IMG/VR virus record: IMGVR_UViG_3300027797_000050
Span: 1-43,687 of that record
Reading direction: 5' to 3' (one strand)
Length of the DNA stretch: 43,687 nt
DNA from: a virus
Of the stretch, positions 1 through 7,982 are shown piece by piece. The stretch's first letter is position 1. Each line of letters opens with the position of its first letter. The translations under genes and the position numbers were made by a program. The notes under the pieces are model-generated. The model did not search any database. It saw nothing but the letters and a program-made list of their open reading frames with translations, and was not told the DNA's origin.

Positions 1-431
1 GAATCATAATATTCATCATCAATTTCATCAATAATTTCCATCGCTTCACCATCATCAATATTATCAATATTATCAATCCAAACATTAGATAAAGTAATCG
101 GAACAATAGGTTCGGCGTTATAAAATGGTGTTGCGTAAAATTCAAAAGATACACCACCACCATTATTTTGAACAAAATGACCATTATTCCAAATCAACAA
201 CCCATCAAAATTATCATAAGATATCGAAAATTCTTTATACATAAAATTACCACCAGGTCTGTTATACATTTCTTTGTATAAATCCAATAGTAAATCATAA
301 ATTATCTCAATATTATCCACAGGATAGTCACTATATTTAGCCAATTTAATTATTGACATATGTAAAATCTTAGCAACTTGTTCTAAACCAAATTCATCAA
401 TTTTTTTACGTAAAGTTTCTTTTTTATTCAT
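1..431 (-). CDS. Hypothetical protein, C-terminus cut by window edge
   Basis: The frame opens at an ATG at 431 and stays open to the window edge, giving 143 residues without a stop. I do not recognise a family. The first 40 residues are fairly basic and helical-looking; the last visible 25 are rich in Asp and Glu with a repeating DNIDNIDD-like pattern, as in other acidic proteins of this window. A TATTTAT motif lies four bases upstream of the ATG, so this is probably the first gene of its transcript. Confidence 0.75.
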   Translation of the reverse strand, partial: MNKKETLRKKIDEFGLEQVAKILHMSIIKLAKYSDYPVDNIEIIYDLLLDLYKEMYNRPGGNFMYKEFSISYDNFDGLLIWNNGHFVQNNGGGVSFEFYATPFYNAEPIVPITLSNVWIDNIDNIDDGEAMEIIDEIDDEYYD

Positions 432-435
432 ACAA

Positions 436-443
436 ATAAATAT
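436..443 (-). promoter_or_regulatory. Candidate phage late promoter motif
   Basis: ATATTTAT on the minus strand, just upstream of the ATG at 431. The same motif precedes many other first genes in the window. The promoter role is inferred from this recurrence. Confidence 0.4.
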
Positions 444-447
444 GTCA

Positions 448-1116
448 CTAGTTAATTAGTTTCTCAGGATATTCGGACCCATTTATTCTATTAAAGTTAC
501 GTGACACACCAATCAAATCATATTCATCAAGGCATCTCCAAGAATTCGAATAGAGAATACGATTATATCCAATTTCAGACACTCTTTTGTTATATTCTAA
601 GACTTCATCATCTATGATGAGAAATCGTCTGTAACCCTCTGATTTCATCTTCAGAACATATCCCGCTCTATCATCACAATCACCGATAGTTAGACCGTTA
701 ACAATAATCCCCCGACTAATTAGAAAATCTTTAAATTCATCAGGTCTATCTCTGTAACTTCTACCCCAAGTTGAAACAACACATATGTGAGCGTCAAACA
801 TTGAAATGATTGAGTTTAAGGTCTCGACGGCTTTGGGTACGAATGAATGTTTACCATCATCATCAAAGTCCCTTAATTTTAAATAGGACACCAACACACC
901 GTCAATGTCCAAATAAACTATAAAAGGTTTTTCATCATTCATATCCTCTTTTTTGTATTTTTCTTGTAGTTCGTTGAAGTAGTCTTTTAATTCCTGAGTA
1001 TGTTCTGTCTTGAGTTGTCTCCTCATTATATTCATAAGTTCAATCTCAACCTGTTTGTCAATCTCAGGGTCACCGTGTTTGTCCAACCAATCAGATATGA
1101 TATTATTCTTTTTCAT
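448..1116 (-). CDS. HAD-superfamily hydrolase with N-terminal helical extension
   Basis: The C-terminal part carries HAD motifs: LDIDGV with Asp70 and Asp72 (motif I), VVSTWG around residues 113-118 (motif II) and LIIDDE around 167-171 (motif IV). The pattern resembles the small HAD domains associated with Swiss-army-knife RNA repair proteins, so a phosphatase acting on nucleic acid or nucleotide ends is possible; the substrate is not shown by the sequence. Residues 1-60 form a charged helical region that opens with a WLDKHGDPEI segment. It is followed after 12 bases by the 64-aa gene upstream and lies in a minus-strand operon. Confidence 0.7.
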   Translation of the reverse strand: MKKNNIISDWLDKHGDPEIDKQVEIELMNIMRRQLKTEHTQELKDYFNELQEKYKKEDMNDEKPFIVYLDIDGVLVSYLKLRDFDDDGKHSFVPKAVETLNSIISMFDAHICVVSTWGRSYRDRPDEFKDFLISRGIIVNGLTIGDCDDRAGYVLKMKSEGYRRFLIIDDEVLEYNKRVSEIGYNRILYSNSWRCLDEYDLIGVSRNFNRINGSEYPEKLIN

Positions 1117-1128
1117 TATATTAAAAAA

Positions 1129-1323
1129 TTACGGATGAGTACCATCAGATAAAGAAATTCCGTGTCTTAATCCTGCAAAAAAATCTTCCAACTCATCTTT
1201 TGTTATAGTTTTACCCAATACAAAACCAACCTCATTACCAATGTCAGAATAGTCACCATATTCATAGGTGACCTTATCCAAACTAACACTAAGGTCTTTT
1301 AATATTTCTTTGAAATTTTCCAT
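1129..1323 (-). CDS. Hypothetical protein, 64 aa
   Basis: Small acidic protein with no recognised family. Its ATG overlaps the stop of the upstream DUF1937-like gene by one base (TAATG), which suggests translational coupling and supports it as a real gene. Confidence 0.65.
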   Translation of the reverse strand: MENFKEILKDLSVSLDKVTYEYGDYSDIGNEVGFVLGKTITKDELEDFFAGLRHGISLSDGTHP

Positions 1324-1844
1324 TATTCTTCAGTTAAAAAATCAGGTTTATTTGCCAATCCATCACCATACGCAGAACGTTGTCCACGTCGGTAATCCAC
1401 CCTAAACTCTATCGGGTAACTATCCTGACCCCAAACTTGGTCAAGTAATGGATATTCTTCACATTGGTCGTGATATCCCATTTCAAACCATCTATCACTC
1501 TCTAATGATGTTGGACTTACATTGTAATATTCAATTGGAATGCCTAACTCTCTAGCAAATTTAATTTCCTCCTGTACTCCAACAGAATCGTTCCACCCGT
1601 CCATCATACAGACAAGTAATAAATCACTTTTTCTTAATAGAACCTTACAAAACTCTTCCCAAAATTCCCAATCATTTTTCAAATCTTTGAACTGAAGGAG
1701 TGTATGTCCATAAGTAATTGGGGAAATTGGTGAATAACCTAATGAGATTAAGTCAGCCGAAATTTCCGTAATAATTTCAAAATTCGTCTGACGGTCACCA
1801 TTACTATATGGTGATGCCAGGTATATTAATTCATTCTTTTTCAT
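1323..1844 (-). CDS. DUF1937 / nucleoside 2-deoxyribosyltransferase-like protein
   Basis: Residues 6-14 read LIYLASPYS, followed by an Asn-Phe-Glu segment, a W-x2-W-x2-F cluster near residues 59-66, and a DGWNDSVGVQEEI segment near 82-94. This is the layout of the DUF1937 branch of the nucleoside deoxyribosyltransferase / TIR-related fold, in which an Asp or Glu would act on an N-glycosidic bond. About 55 extra residues after the domain are not recognised. A second protein of related fold is encoded at 6605-7414, so the phage carries two putative N-glycoside enzymes. Activity is inferred only. Confidence 0.65.
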   Translation of the reverse strand: MKKNELIYLASPYSNGDRQTNFEIITEISADLISLGYSPISPITYGHTLLQFKDLKNDWEFWEEFCKVLLRKSDLLLVCMMDGWNDSVGVQEEIKFARELGIPIEYYNVSPTSLESDRWFEMGYHDQCEEYPLLDQVWGQDSYPIEFRVDYRRGQRSAYGDGLANKPDFLTEE

Positions 1845-1845
1845 A

Positions 1846-2016
1846 TTATTTAAAATGTATACAAACGTGCCACCAAATAAACATAAATCTTACACCCCAA
1901 CTATGAATTTGGACACCTAAATCATAGTGTTTATATCCGAGGTGAAGGATAAAGACATCATTATGTTTTTCAACATATCTCGATTTAATTATTGCTACAC
2001 TACCCATAATTCCCAT
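1846..2016 (-). CDS. Small hypothetical protein, 56 aa
   Basis: The ATG at 2016 opens a 56-codon frame whose TAA lies just before the ATG of the next gene. It is rich in aromatic residues and ends in a hydrophobic segment (MFIWWHVCIH) that could touch membrane. Kept because it fills an otherwise empty gap with operon-like spacing. A 31-aa frame from 2092 overlaps it and looks less convincing. Confidence 0.45.
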   Translation of the reverse strand: MGIMGSVAIIKSRYVEKHNDVFILHLGYKHYDLGVQIHSWGVRFMFIWWHVCIHFK

Positions 2017-2098
2017 ATACTTTTTCTTTTACGTTTAGGTAATCTATAATGTAACCACAACGCTACTTTCAAAATCAATTTTTTAACCATCAATTATT

Positions 2099-2500
2099 TT
2101 AGTGAATATAATAATTAAAATAGTAATTAACTTTACCCATCGGGAATGAATCTTCCACCTCAGCAAATATGTAAAACCTAACTTTATACACATCCATTTT
2201 CACCATTTCACTCAACACCGCACGATATAATTTGATTGATTCAAACGCCCCATTCAAATATGACTCACCATTTTGTGTTGTTTTAATTTGAAACTGATAT
2301 GGTAATGAATATCTATTAGTTTTAACCGTAGCATTAATCCCCATTTTAAATAAAACCTCAATCATATCTTTCTCAATCTTCTTTTCAAGATTAATCATAT
2401 GTTCTTCGTATTTTTCAGGAGTTCTTTCATCCTTTTTACCGTCTTTACCATCCATAAAGAACAATAATTGGTTTCCCATATCAGGTATATTTCTTGTCAT
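2099..2500 (-). CDS. Hypothetical protein, 133 aa
   Basis: No recognised family. A charged, helical N-terminal half (residues 20-60) is followed by a beta-rich C-terminal half with many aromatic residues. The start overlaps the sirtuin stop by four bases (ATGA), so the two are co-translated and may act together. Confidence 0.65.
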   Translation of the reverse strand: MTRNIPDMGNQLLFFMDGKDGKKDERTPEKYEEHMINLEKKIEKDMIEVLFKMGINATVKTNRYSLPYQFQIKTTQNGESYLNGAFESIKLYRAVLSEMVKMDVYKVRFYIFAEVEDSFPMGKVNYYFNYYIH

Positions 2501-3210
2501 AACAATTCATTTAAAATTAATTCAACACCTTCAGTCGCAGGTTTCTCAATGTATGTAATATCTTTACCACTGTGGTCCAAATATCTACTAGGTTGGGGGT
2601 CAATGTAATATATCTTACAATCATCACTAACACTCGATAATAAATTCAAAGTATAACCAATCATTAGACTAGTTCCAATAATGATTAAAACATCAGCTTC
2701 AATCATTGCTTCATAACTTTCCTCAACGTTGAATGGCATTTCTTCAAACCAAACAATGTGTGGTCTCAACTGTGAACCTGTTATCTCACACTTATCCCCA
2801 ATGTTAATATCATTATAACCAATATCCAAGATATTATCCAATGGACTTGTCTTATGACTATACATTGTACTTCGGGCTTTAGTCAACTCACCGTGTAAAT
2901 GTAATATCTTAGATGAACCCGCTCTTTCGTGTAGGTCATCAACATTTTGCGTCACTATTGTTACGTCATATTTGTCTTCTAACTTAACCAAACCTGTGTG
3001 GGCTGAGTTAGGTTCAACTGTTGGTAATTGTTTACGTCTATCGTTATAAAAGTTCAAAACTTTCTCACGGTCTTTCCTCCAACCTGAAGGTGTACAGACA
3101 TCATCAATGTTATGATTCTCCCATAATCCGTCAACCGAATCTCTAAACGTCAAGACACCACTCTCTTTCGAAACACCAGCACCTGTGAACACTACAATCT
3201 TTTTCTTCAT
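2497..3210 (-). CDS. Sir2 family NAD-dependent protein deacylase (CobB/SIRT5 type)
   Basis: This removes acyl groups from lysines using NAD, releasing nicotinamide. Counting from a GTG at 3219: GAGVSKESG at 13-21 and TFR at 24-26 bind NAD, TQNVD at 90-94 follows, and LHGEL holds the catalytic His109. FYNDRR (58-62) supplies the Tyr and Arg that in CobB and SIRT5 bind succinyl or malonyl groups, so acidic-acyl removal is plausible. The zinc-ribbon cysteines are mostly gone: only one Cys remains in that insert. I place the start at the ATG at 3210, preceded by AGGTGA, not at the upstream GTG. The stop overlaps the next gene (ATGA). It may supply nicotinamide to NadV (11845-13332). Confidence 0.9.
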   Translation of the reverse strand: MKKKIVVFTGAGVSKESGVLTFRDSVDGLWENHNIDDVCTPSGWRKDREKVLNFYNDRRKQLPTVEPNSAHTGLVKLEDKYDVTIVTQNVDDLHERAGSSKILHLHGELTKARSTMYSHKTSPLDNILDIGYNDINIGDKCEITGSQLRPHIVWFEEMPFNVEESYEAMIEADVLIIIGTSLMIGYTLNLLSSVSDDCKIYYIDPQPSRYLDHSGKDITYIEKPATEGVELILNELL

Positions 3211-3211
3211 A

Positions 3212-3796
3212 CTAATCACCTATATAATAACTTAATGTAAATAACCTTTTTACTTGTACATAAGTGTAAAATGTATTTGTCTTTTTATCAATAAGAATAC
3301 AAACATTTATCACTTTATTTCGTTTAGATAATACTCGTTTCATAATATCTTTATGTGAGGTTATTTCGGAAATAACTTGGTCAACACAAGAACAATCACC
3401 CATATCATAATAAAAGTCAGTTACCATCAAAGGTGTTTGTCGTCTACCATAGAAATCAAAGATACTTTCTTCAGCGTAACCGTATTCATCTTCAGCGTAC
3501 GTCTCATCGTTGGTTATTATAGATAACCCTTTACTAACTCTAAGTTTATTTAATGAGTCAACAACTTGTCTCGCCATATAAGATAAAACACCCATAGTGT
3601 CCCGTTTAGTAATATTTTCCCTTTTAAGGTAACTATCACTTGGGTCCGACTCAATAATCCTAACTTTCTCCGTAGTATTATCTTTAAAGGTTACGGTCTT
3701 AATCCAATACAATTCATAATAAACAACGCTATCCTCTGATTGTCCAAACACTAGTGATGTTAACATCAAACAAATACTCAATAATAAAATTTTCAT
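3212..3796 (-). CDS. Secreted protein, possibly CAP-superfamily
   Basis: The ATG at 3796 gives 194 residues with a clear signal peptide: basic start, hydrophobic core of about 14 residues and a probable cut after VFG before Gln. An upstream TTG at 3820 is less likely as start. The mature part has a helix with LNKLR followed by a Tyr/Asp/Glu-rich stretch and a late SHKDIM segment, in an order recalling CAP/SCP-like extracellular proteins. The plus-strand protein at 23998-24555 has a similar layout and length. Family assignment is tentative; secretion is well supported. Confidence 0.6.
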   Translation of the reverse strand: MKILLLSICLMLTSLVFGQSEDSVVYYELYWIKTVTFKDNTTEKVRIIESDPSDSYLKRENITKRDTMGVLSYMARQVVDSLNKLRVSKGLSIITNDETYAEDEYGYAEESIFDFYGRRQTPLMVTDFYYDMGDCSCVDQVISEITSHKDIMKRVLSKRNKVINVCILIDKKTNTFYTYVQVKRLFTLSYYIGD

Positions 3797-3907
3797 AAAC
3801 ACATATATTAATTTCAACAAACATAATCATTTTTTTCATTTTTCACAATACTTGAAGTTTAGATTTATTAACTATCTTCGTATCCATAACCAATTAAAAC
3901 CGACATT

Positions 3908-4405
3908 ATGAATCTTAAAGAATTGAGAAATGCCACGTTTATTTTTGTATTAGGGATGTTCTACCACAAATATGTTACGTATATGATGGACCTAGCAAAA
4001 ACAATGAATGAAATACCATTGGTCAGTGAAGTAAAAGAACCTGTTGAAGTAAAGGTTAAACCTAAAAAACGTAAGATTGTCAAACTTCACGTTACCGCAA
4101 CAATGTATTACCCTGTTGTTAATCAATGTGATAAGGACCCATTGGTGACCGCAGGAATGTTTAAAATAAACCCTCGTAAAGCAAGTGAACACAAATGGAT
4201 TGCTATGAGTAGAAACCTACTTAAAAGATGGAAAGGTGATTTTGATTACGGGGACTTAGTTGAGATAAAAGGTGCCGGAAAAAAGAGTGGTGTGTATAAG
4301 GTTGTTGATACTATGAATAAAAGATATAAAGACCGAATTGATATCCTTGAAACTGAGGGAACTTCATTCTACAAATTCAACGATATACAAATCGCCAAAT
4401 TATAA
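3908..4405 (+). CDS. 3D/double-psi beta-barrel protein, putative cell-wall enzyme
   Basis: A membrane-anchor-like segment lies at residues 9-28, then a linker rich in Lys, Val and Pro, then a C-terminal domain starting VTATMYYP with a GDLVEIKGAG turn and a VVDTMNKRYKDRIDIL end. This is the pattern of 3D (MltA-type) double-psi barrels, which cleave peptidoglycan as lytic transglycosylases; the D in VVDT and the D in RIDI would be the conserved acids. It is a lone plus-strand gene with its own terminator. A role in lysis or wall remodelling is inferred. Confidence 0.65.
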   Translation: MNLKELRNATFIFVLGMFYHKYVTYMMDLAKTMNEIPLVSEVKEPVEVKVKPKKRKIVKLHVTATMYYPVVNQCDKDPLVTAGMFKINPRKASEHKWIAMSRNLLKRWKGDFDYGDLVEIKGAGKKSGVYKVVDTMNKRYKDRIDILETEGTSFYKFNDIQIAKL

Positions 4406-4410
4406 AAAGA

Positions 4411-4440
4411 AAACCCCCAATGTTATGTTGGGGGTTTTTT
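4411..4440. terminator. Bidirectional intrinsic terminator
   Basis: CCCCCAA pairs with TTGGGGG around a TGTTATG loop, with an A-run before and a T-run after. It can end the plus gene at 4405 and minus transcription passing 4442. Confidence 0.8.
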
Positions 4441-4441
4441 A

Positions 4442-4729
4442 TTATCTCTGAATATAGACCGAGACGGGTTCTTTAACCATATTATAAATCTCGTCCCACA
4501 ATTGGTTAACAATTTCATCTTGTTGATTACGTTTTGATTGAGTGAGTGGCCAAAACGGTGAATCAGGACCACTATAAAAAATAACTTTAACACCATATTG
4601 ATTGATATCGTTAAACCCTTTATCTAAAACTTTAATGTCATTCACATAATCACTATTATGTTCTTTGAACTTATCACAAATCCAATTGATTGCAACTAAT
4701 TTTTTACTTTCCGTTATTATTATTTTCAT
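4442..4729 (-). CDS. Leader-family protein, 95 aa (MKIIITE start)
   Basis: Begins M-K-I-I-I-T-E, the leader shared by about a dozen proteins here, whose [IL]-x-E end matches the T4 prohead protease site. The rest is not recognised. Its ATG overlaps the upstream stop by one base (TAATG), and it is the last of four consecutive leader genes. I infer an internal virion protein processed after Glu7. Confidence 0.65.
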   Translation of the reverse strand: MKIIITESKKLVAINWICDKFKEHNSDYVNDIKVLDKGFNDINQYGVKVIFYSGPDSPFWPLTQSKRNQQDEIVNQLWDEIYNMVKEPVSVYIQR

Positions 4730-5268
4730 TATTCAACTACATTAAATTCTTCAATTTCAATTTTAATACCCGTGTATTTTGTTATATTGTCCTTTAGATA
4801 ATCTTTAATATCGTTAACTAACATATCCCGAATATCCGCACCATCAGACATATCTAACTCCGAATAAAATTCAGATAGTGTTGAGTCTCTATATGTATAT
4901 TCTTCTAAGTCATCATCCCAAAACTGGGCGTTATATAACTCACCTGAAACATCAACTGACAATTCAAGTTCGTTCCAATCATTCATTTCACTAGCCCAAA
5001 TCCCGAAAAACAATTCACCATCTAATTGAGATTTGAATGGAATGTTGTTTGGCAATTTAGAAATTAATTCTTTAGTTTTATTAATAGTATTTTCTATACC
5101 ACCATTGTACTCAATCAGATATTCATATAATGAATCATCATATAATGGTAATCTAAATAATTTAAATAAATCAGGTTCAACGGTAATTTCTTTACCACTT
5201 GATTTAAGTTTGTCCCAATATCTAAAAATCCCTTTTTTAATATGGTTTTCTGTTATTATTATTTTCAT
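4729..5268 (-). CDS. Leader-family protein, 179 aa (MKIIITE start)
   Basis: Begins MKIIITENHIKK, then an acidic protein with no recognised domain. The last 30 residues (a helix followed by TGIKIEIEEF) resemble the ends of the neighbouring leader proteins, which read TGLKV. ATGA overlap with the upstream gene. Likely a late, capsid-packaged protein by analogy with T4 internal proteins; this is inference from the leader. Confidence 0.65.
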   Translation of the reverse strand: MKIIITENHIKKGIFRYWDKLKSSGKEITVEPDLFKLFRLPLYDDSLYEYLIEYNGGIENTINKTKELISKLPNNIPFKSQLDGELFFGIWASEMNDWNELELSVDVSGELYNAQFWDDDLEEYTYRDSTLSEFYSELDMSDGADIRDMLVNDIKDYLKDNITKYTGIKIEIEEFNVVE

Positions 5269-5699
5269 ATTATTCCATCAACTTTAAGACCTGTATTATC
5301 GGTAAACCATTTTTTAATCATATCCTTCCAACCAAAAATATCTTCACCGTCAACTTCAAACATTTCTTCCAATTCATCATATAACCAAGGATAAATATCT
5401 AATTTTTTATAATCGTTTTCATATTTAGTATAATCAAACGATAACTTGTCGTTAATATAAAATTGGTGGTCACCATATTTATCAACCTGTTCTCTATAAA
5501 AGTCGGAACTCTCCCAATTATAATCAGGATAAAAATTTTCAGTTAAATATTGATAGATATATTCAGGAACATTATCGTAACCTAATACTTTGGCCAATGT
5601 CTTAAAACCACCAGCTAACTGAGCGGTCTTTTTAACCCCTTGAGTTTTAATTAACTCTTTCAGTTTATCCAACCTATCTTCGGTGATTATTATTTTCAT
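5265..5699 (-). CDS. Leader-family protein, tandem paralog A (144 aa)
   Basis: Begins MKIIITEDRLDKL. I take the ATG at 5699, which overlaps the upstream stop as ATGA, not a TTG at 5708. It is clearly a duplicate of the next gene upstream: both share GGxKTLAxVLGYDxVPxYIYQ, then PDYNW, PWLxDELEE and a WFxxNTGLKV end. The domain is not recognised; it looks like a small mixed fold with an acidic surface. Confidence 0.7.
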   Translation of the reverse strand: MKIIITEDRLDKLKELIKTQGVKKTAQLAGGFKTLAKVLGYDNVPEYIYQYLTENFYPDYNWESSDFYREQVDKYGDHQFYINDKLSFDYTKYENDYKKLDIYPWLYDELEEMFEVDGEDIFGWKDMIKKWFTDNTGLKVDGII

Positions 5700-6103
5700 T
5701 CTACCCAACCAACTTTAAGACCTGTATTGGTTTCAAACCATTTTTTAAAAACACTTTTCCAATCATAATCATCGAACAGTTCTTCCAACTCATCCCATAA
5801 CCAAGGTTTAATATCCAATCTACCTCTATCATCAAATGAATAACCCTCAACATCATTCACAAAAAATTCTGTAGAACCATAGTCCTTAACCACCTGTTTG
5901 TAATCATCGTGAGAATACCAATTATAGTCAGGATAACTGTTCTCAGTTAAATACTGATAGATATATCCTGGTACACTATCATACCCTAATACTGTTGCTA
6001 AGGTTTTAATACCACCCATTAATTGAACGGCTTGTTTAACCCCCAAATCTTTAATTAATTGGTTCAGTTTCTCAATTTTATTTTCACTGATGATTATTTT
6101 CAT
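5696..6103 (-). CDS. Leader-family protein, tandem paralog B (135 aa)
   Basis: Begins MKIIISENKIEKL and is the first gene of the four-gene leader run. Its body aligns end to end with the downstream paralog (5265-5699). A TATTTATTA motif lies directly before the ATG. The C-terminal KKWFETNTGLKV module also recurs, more weakly, in the leader protein at 34199-34621 (KRWFEETYELPV). Function unknown; packaging into the capsid is inferred from the leader. Confidence 0.7.
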   Translation of the reverse strand: MKIIISENKIEKLNQLIKDLGVKQAVQLMGGIKTLATVLGYDSVPGYIYQYLTENSYPDYNWYSHDDYKQVVKDYGSTEFFVNDVEGYSFDDRGRLDIKPWLWDELEELFDDYDWKSVFKKWFETNTGLKVGWVE

Positions 6104-6106
6104 ATT

Positions 6107-6114
6107 AATAAATA
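6107..6114 (-). promoter_or_regulatory. Candidate phage late promoter motif
   Basis: TATTTATT on the minus strand, three bases before the ATG of the first gene in the leader-protein run. Same motif as before other leader genes. Confidence 0.45.
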
Positions 6115-6121
6115 TAACAAA

Positions 6122-6145
6122 ACCCCAACATTTTTATGCTGAGGT
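6122..6145 (-). terminator. Possible weak terminator
   Basis: An imperfect hairpin (about eight of ten pairs) between ACCCCAACAT and ATGCTGAGGT, followed on the minus strand by TTTTG. It would separate the small-gene operon above from the leader-gene run. Confidence 0.35.
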
Positions 6146-6169
6146 CTTTATTTTGTTAGTTATAATTTA

Positions 6170-6379
6170 TTATTCAGTACTTATGTATGATTTAAACTCC
6201 AATAAACTTACAACCATCCATATTACTGCGGGTATCGGTAAATAATGAATGAATAATGATATTGAAATAACTGCCGATATTAACATTAAACAAAATGAGA
6301 ATATCTTCCATTCCAAATCAAAAAAGATATCAATCAATAGTAAACCAAAGTATAATACAATTAGTTGAAGTATTAGCAT
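6170..6379 (-). CDS. Small membrane protein, 69 aa
   Basis: Nearly the whole protein is hydrophobic, with two membrane segments (residues 2-20 and about 28-60, the latter possibly two). It starts seven bases inside the end of the upstream gene. No family recognised. Confidence 0.6.
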   Translation of the reverse strand: MLILQLIVLYFGLLLIDIFFDLEWKIFSFCLMLISAVISISLFIHYLPIPAVIWMVVSLLEFKSYISTE

Positions 6380-6615
6380 CTCAATAACTCTTTATCAGGA
6401 TTTAAACTTGGGTAATGTATATTACCACCTGATGGTGAATGTATTTCATTTAACACTTGTTGATGTTTCTCATCCCCCATACTTGGGTCAATCTCGTGTT
6501 TGAATACAAGATTCAAATGTTTTTTAATCATTTCAGTTTCTTTTGAACCGATAGTACTTGGGTTAGCCACTTCAAAGAACCCTTGCAACCAAAACGCAAA
6601 ATCTCTACTTGTCAT
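6373..6615 (-). CDS. Conserved small phage protein (WLQGFFE type), 80 aa
   Basis: The N-terminus reads FAFWLQGFFE followed by a TEMIKKHLNLVF helix. I recall this short WLQG-FFE pattern from small proteins of unknown function in many tailed phages. It overlaps the upstream gene by 11 bases. No catalytic residues are apparent. Confidence 0.65.
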   Translation of the reverse strand: MTSRDFAFWLQGFFEVANPSTIGSKETEMIKKHLNLVFKHEIDPSMGDEKHQQVLNEIHSPSGGNIHYPSLNPDKELLRC

Positions 6616-7414
6616 ATCTAATAATTTTTATTAAATTATCGGTTAAATCTTTGATATTGTCAAACACCCTAACATTATATTTCTCACAAACAATATCAAC
6701 ATTACCCTTTCTCCAAAACCCTTCAGGACAACATACCAACATCTTACCACTTGACGCATATAATCCCAACTCCAATAAAGATATCGGTGATTTAGTGTCA
6801 GGTAAAAAATTCATAACGATAATATCACTCTTATCTAAACCGTTTAATTCCCAATTAACTTGTTGGTAAAATTGGGGATTCTCAATTGATTGTTCCCAAC
6901 TTGAATCCCAAGATTCTCGTCTTGGATTAATAAATGTTACCTTCCAATTATCAACAACCTCATTAACTCTTTCCGATAATTCTGTTTGCCAATCTTCAGC
7001 AACACCCATTTCTATTGACCCACCCAAAAACACTCTAACAGTATCTTTAAATTGGTTTATTGATTGTGGTGGTTTAATTACATTTGTAGACATACTATTA
7101 TTAAATTTTGTTTGAGTCATAAATGGTTGATATGGTGTGTTTATTTTAGGTGTACCATATTTCTTTGGATTAGGAACCATTGTGTTTGCCATCACACAAC
7201 CACAAATACCTGAACCCCCATTTAATGGGTTACAGGAACACGTAGTACTATATGGGACCATATTATCATTAAAGTTACACATACAAGTCCCATATGTGTT
7301 ACATTGATTACATTTAGATGTTATCATATTGTTATTTTTATTATAAACATTATCCATAAACTTTGAATACTCCTCGTCGGATGGTAATTCAATCTCGTCT
7401 TTCCAATCACTCAT
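6605..7414 (-). CDS. Nucleoside 2-deoxyribosyltransferase-like protein with Cys-rich N-terminus
   Basis: Residues 127-255 match the deoxyribosyltransferase-like-2 fold: VFLGGSIEMG, INPRRESWD (162-170), a WEQS-IENP-F-Q-V-W-EL stretch, SDIIVMNF, an SLLELGLY segment and a VCCPEGFWRKGNVD end. Members act on or bind N-glycosides of nucleobases. Residues 35-73 hold eight cysteines as C-x2-C followed by three C-x-C pairs, suggesting a metal-binding region fused in front; a Pro/Asn-rich linker joins the two. The fusion is unusual. Operon neighbours overlap on one side and sit one base apart on the other. Confidence 0.75.
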   Translation of the reverse strand: MSDWKDEIELPSDEEYSKFMDNVYNKNNNMITSKCNQCNTYGTCMCNFNDNMVPYSTTCSCNPLNGGSGICGCVMANTMVPNPKKYGTPKINTPYQPFMTQTKFNNSMSTNVIKPPQSINQFKDTVRVFLGGSIEMGVAEDWQTELSERVNEVVDNWKVTFINPRRESWDSSWEQSIENPQFYQQVNWELNGLDKSDIIVMNFLPDTKSPISLLELGLYASSGKMLVCCPEGFWRKGNVDIVCEKYNVRVFDNIKDLTDNLIKIIRYDK

Positions 7415-7415
7415 T

Positions 7416-7976
7416 TTAACTCAAATAATCTGACATATTTTTAGCGGCATCAAAAGCATCTTCCATTGTTTCAATCATCTTTGAACCTCTCAACTTGAAT
7501 GGTATTACATATGATATCCCATCAGCGTCCATCCATCGTTTACCTAACTCATCTTCACCATCATATAATTCTTTGAAACTTTGTTCATATAAATTCCATT
7601 CATCTTCAGGGTAATCATCTTTTGTTGGTTTATATTTACCATCAAATAATCTATCACCAATCCTAAATAATTGTGCCCCTCTGTGAGTATAACCACACAT
7701 ACCTTCAATAACAGGATTATCGGTCCCATATGTCTCAGGTGTGATAACTGCAGCAACTCCGTGGGGATATTGTTCATCAATCATCATCTGATTACTCACA
7801 TACCATCTTGCCTCTTTAATACTACCAACATATGTTCCGTCGGGGGATAATAGTGAATTTTCTAATGAGTGTTCATTATTTGGTCCAAATGTATGTGTCC
7901 CAATTTTACCTCCTGTTAATCTTTCAATTTCATTAATCTCCTCTTGGGTGATTTCTTTTCCTATATTATCCTTCAT
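7416..7976 (-). CDS. Hypothetical protein, 186 aa
   Basis: No family recognised. A mixed alpha/beta protein with a GGKIGTHTFGP segment near the N-terminus, an acidic mid-part (residues 115-147) and a helical end. It lies between a 55-aa gene and the Cys-rich deoxyribosyltransferase-like gene with only one base to the latter. Confidence 0.65.
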   Translation of the reverse strand: MKDNIGKEITQEEINEIERLTGGKIGTHTFGPNNEHSLENSLLSPDGTYVGSIKEARWYVSNQMMIDEQYPHGVAAVITPETYGTDNPVIEGMCGYTHRGAQLFRIGDRLFDGKYKPTKDDYPEDEWNLYEQSFKELYDGEDELGKRWMDADGISYVIPFKLRGSKMIETMEDAFDAAKNMSDYLS

Positions 7977-7982
7977 AACTTA

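Noticed and set aside
5033-5287. 84-residue plus frame with hydrophobic segments
   Set aside because: Antisense to a leader-family gene that has coupled starts and stops with its neighbours.
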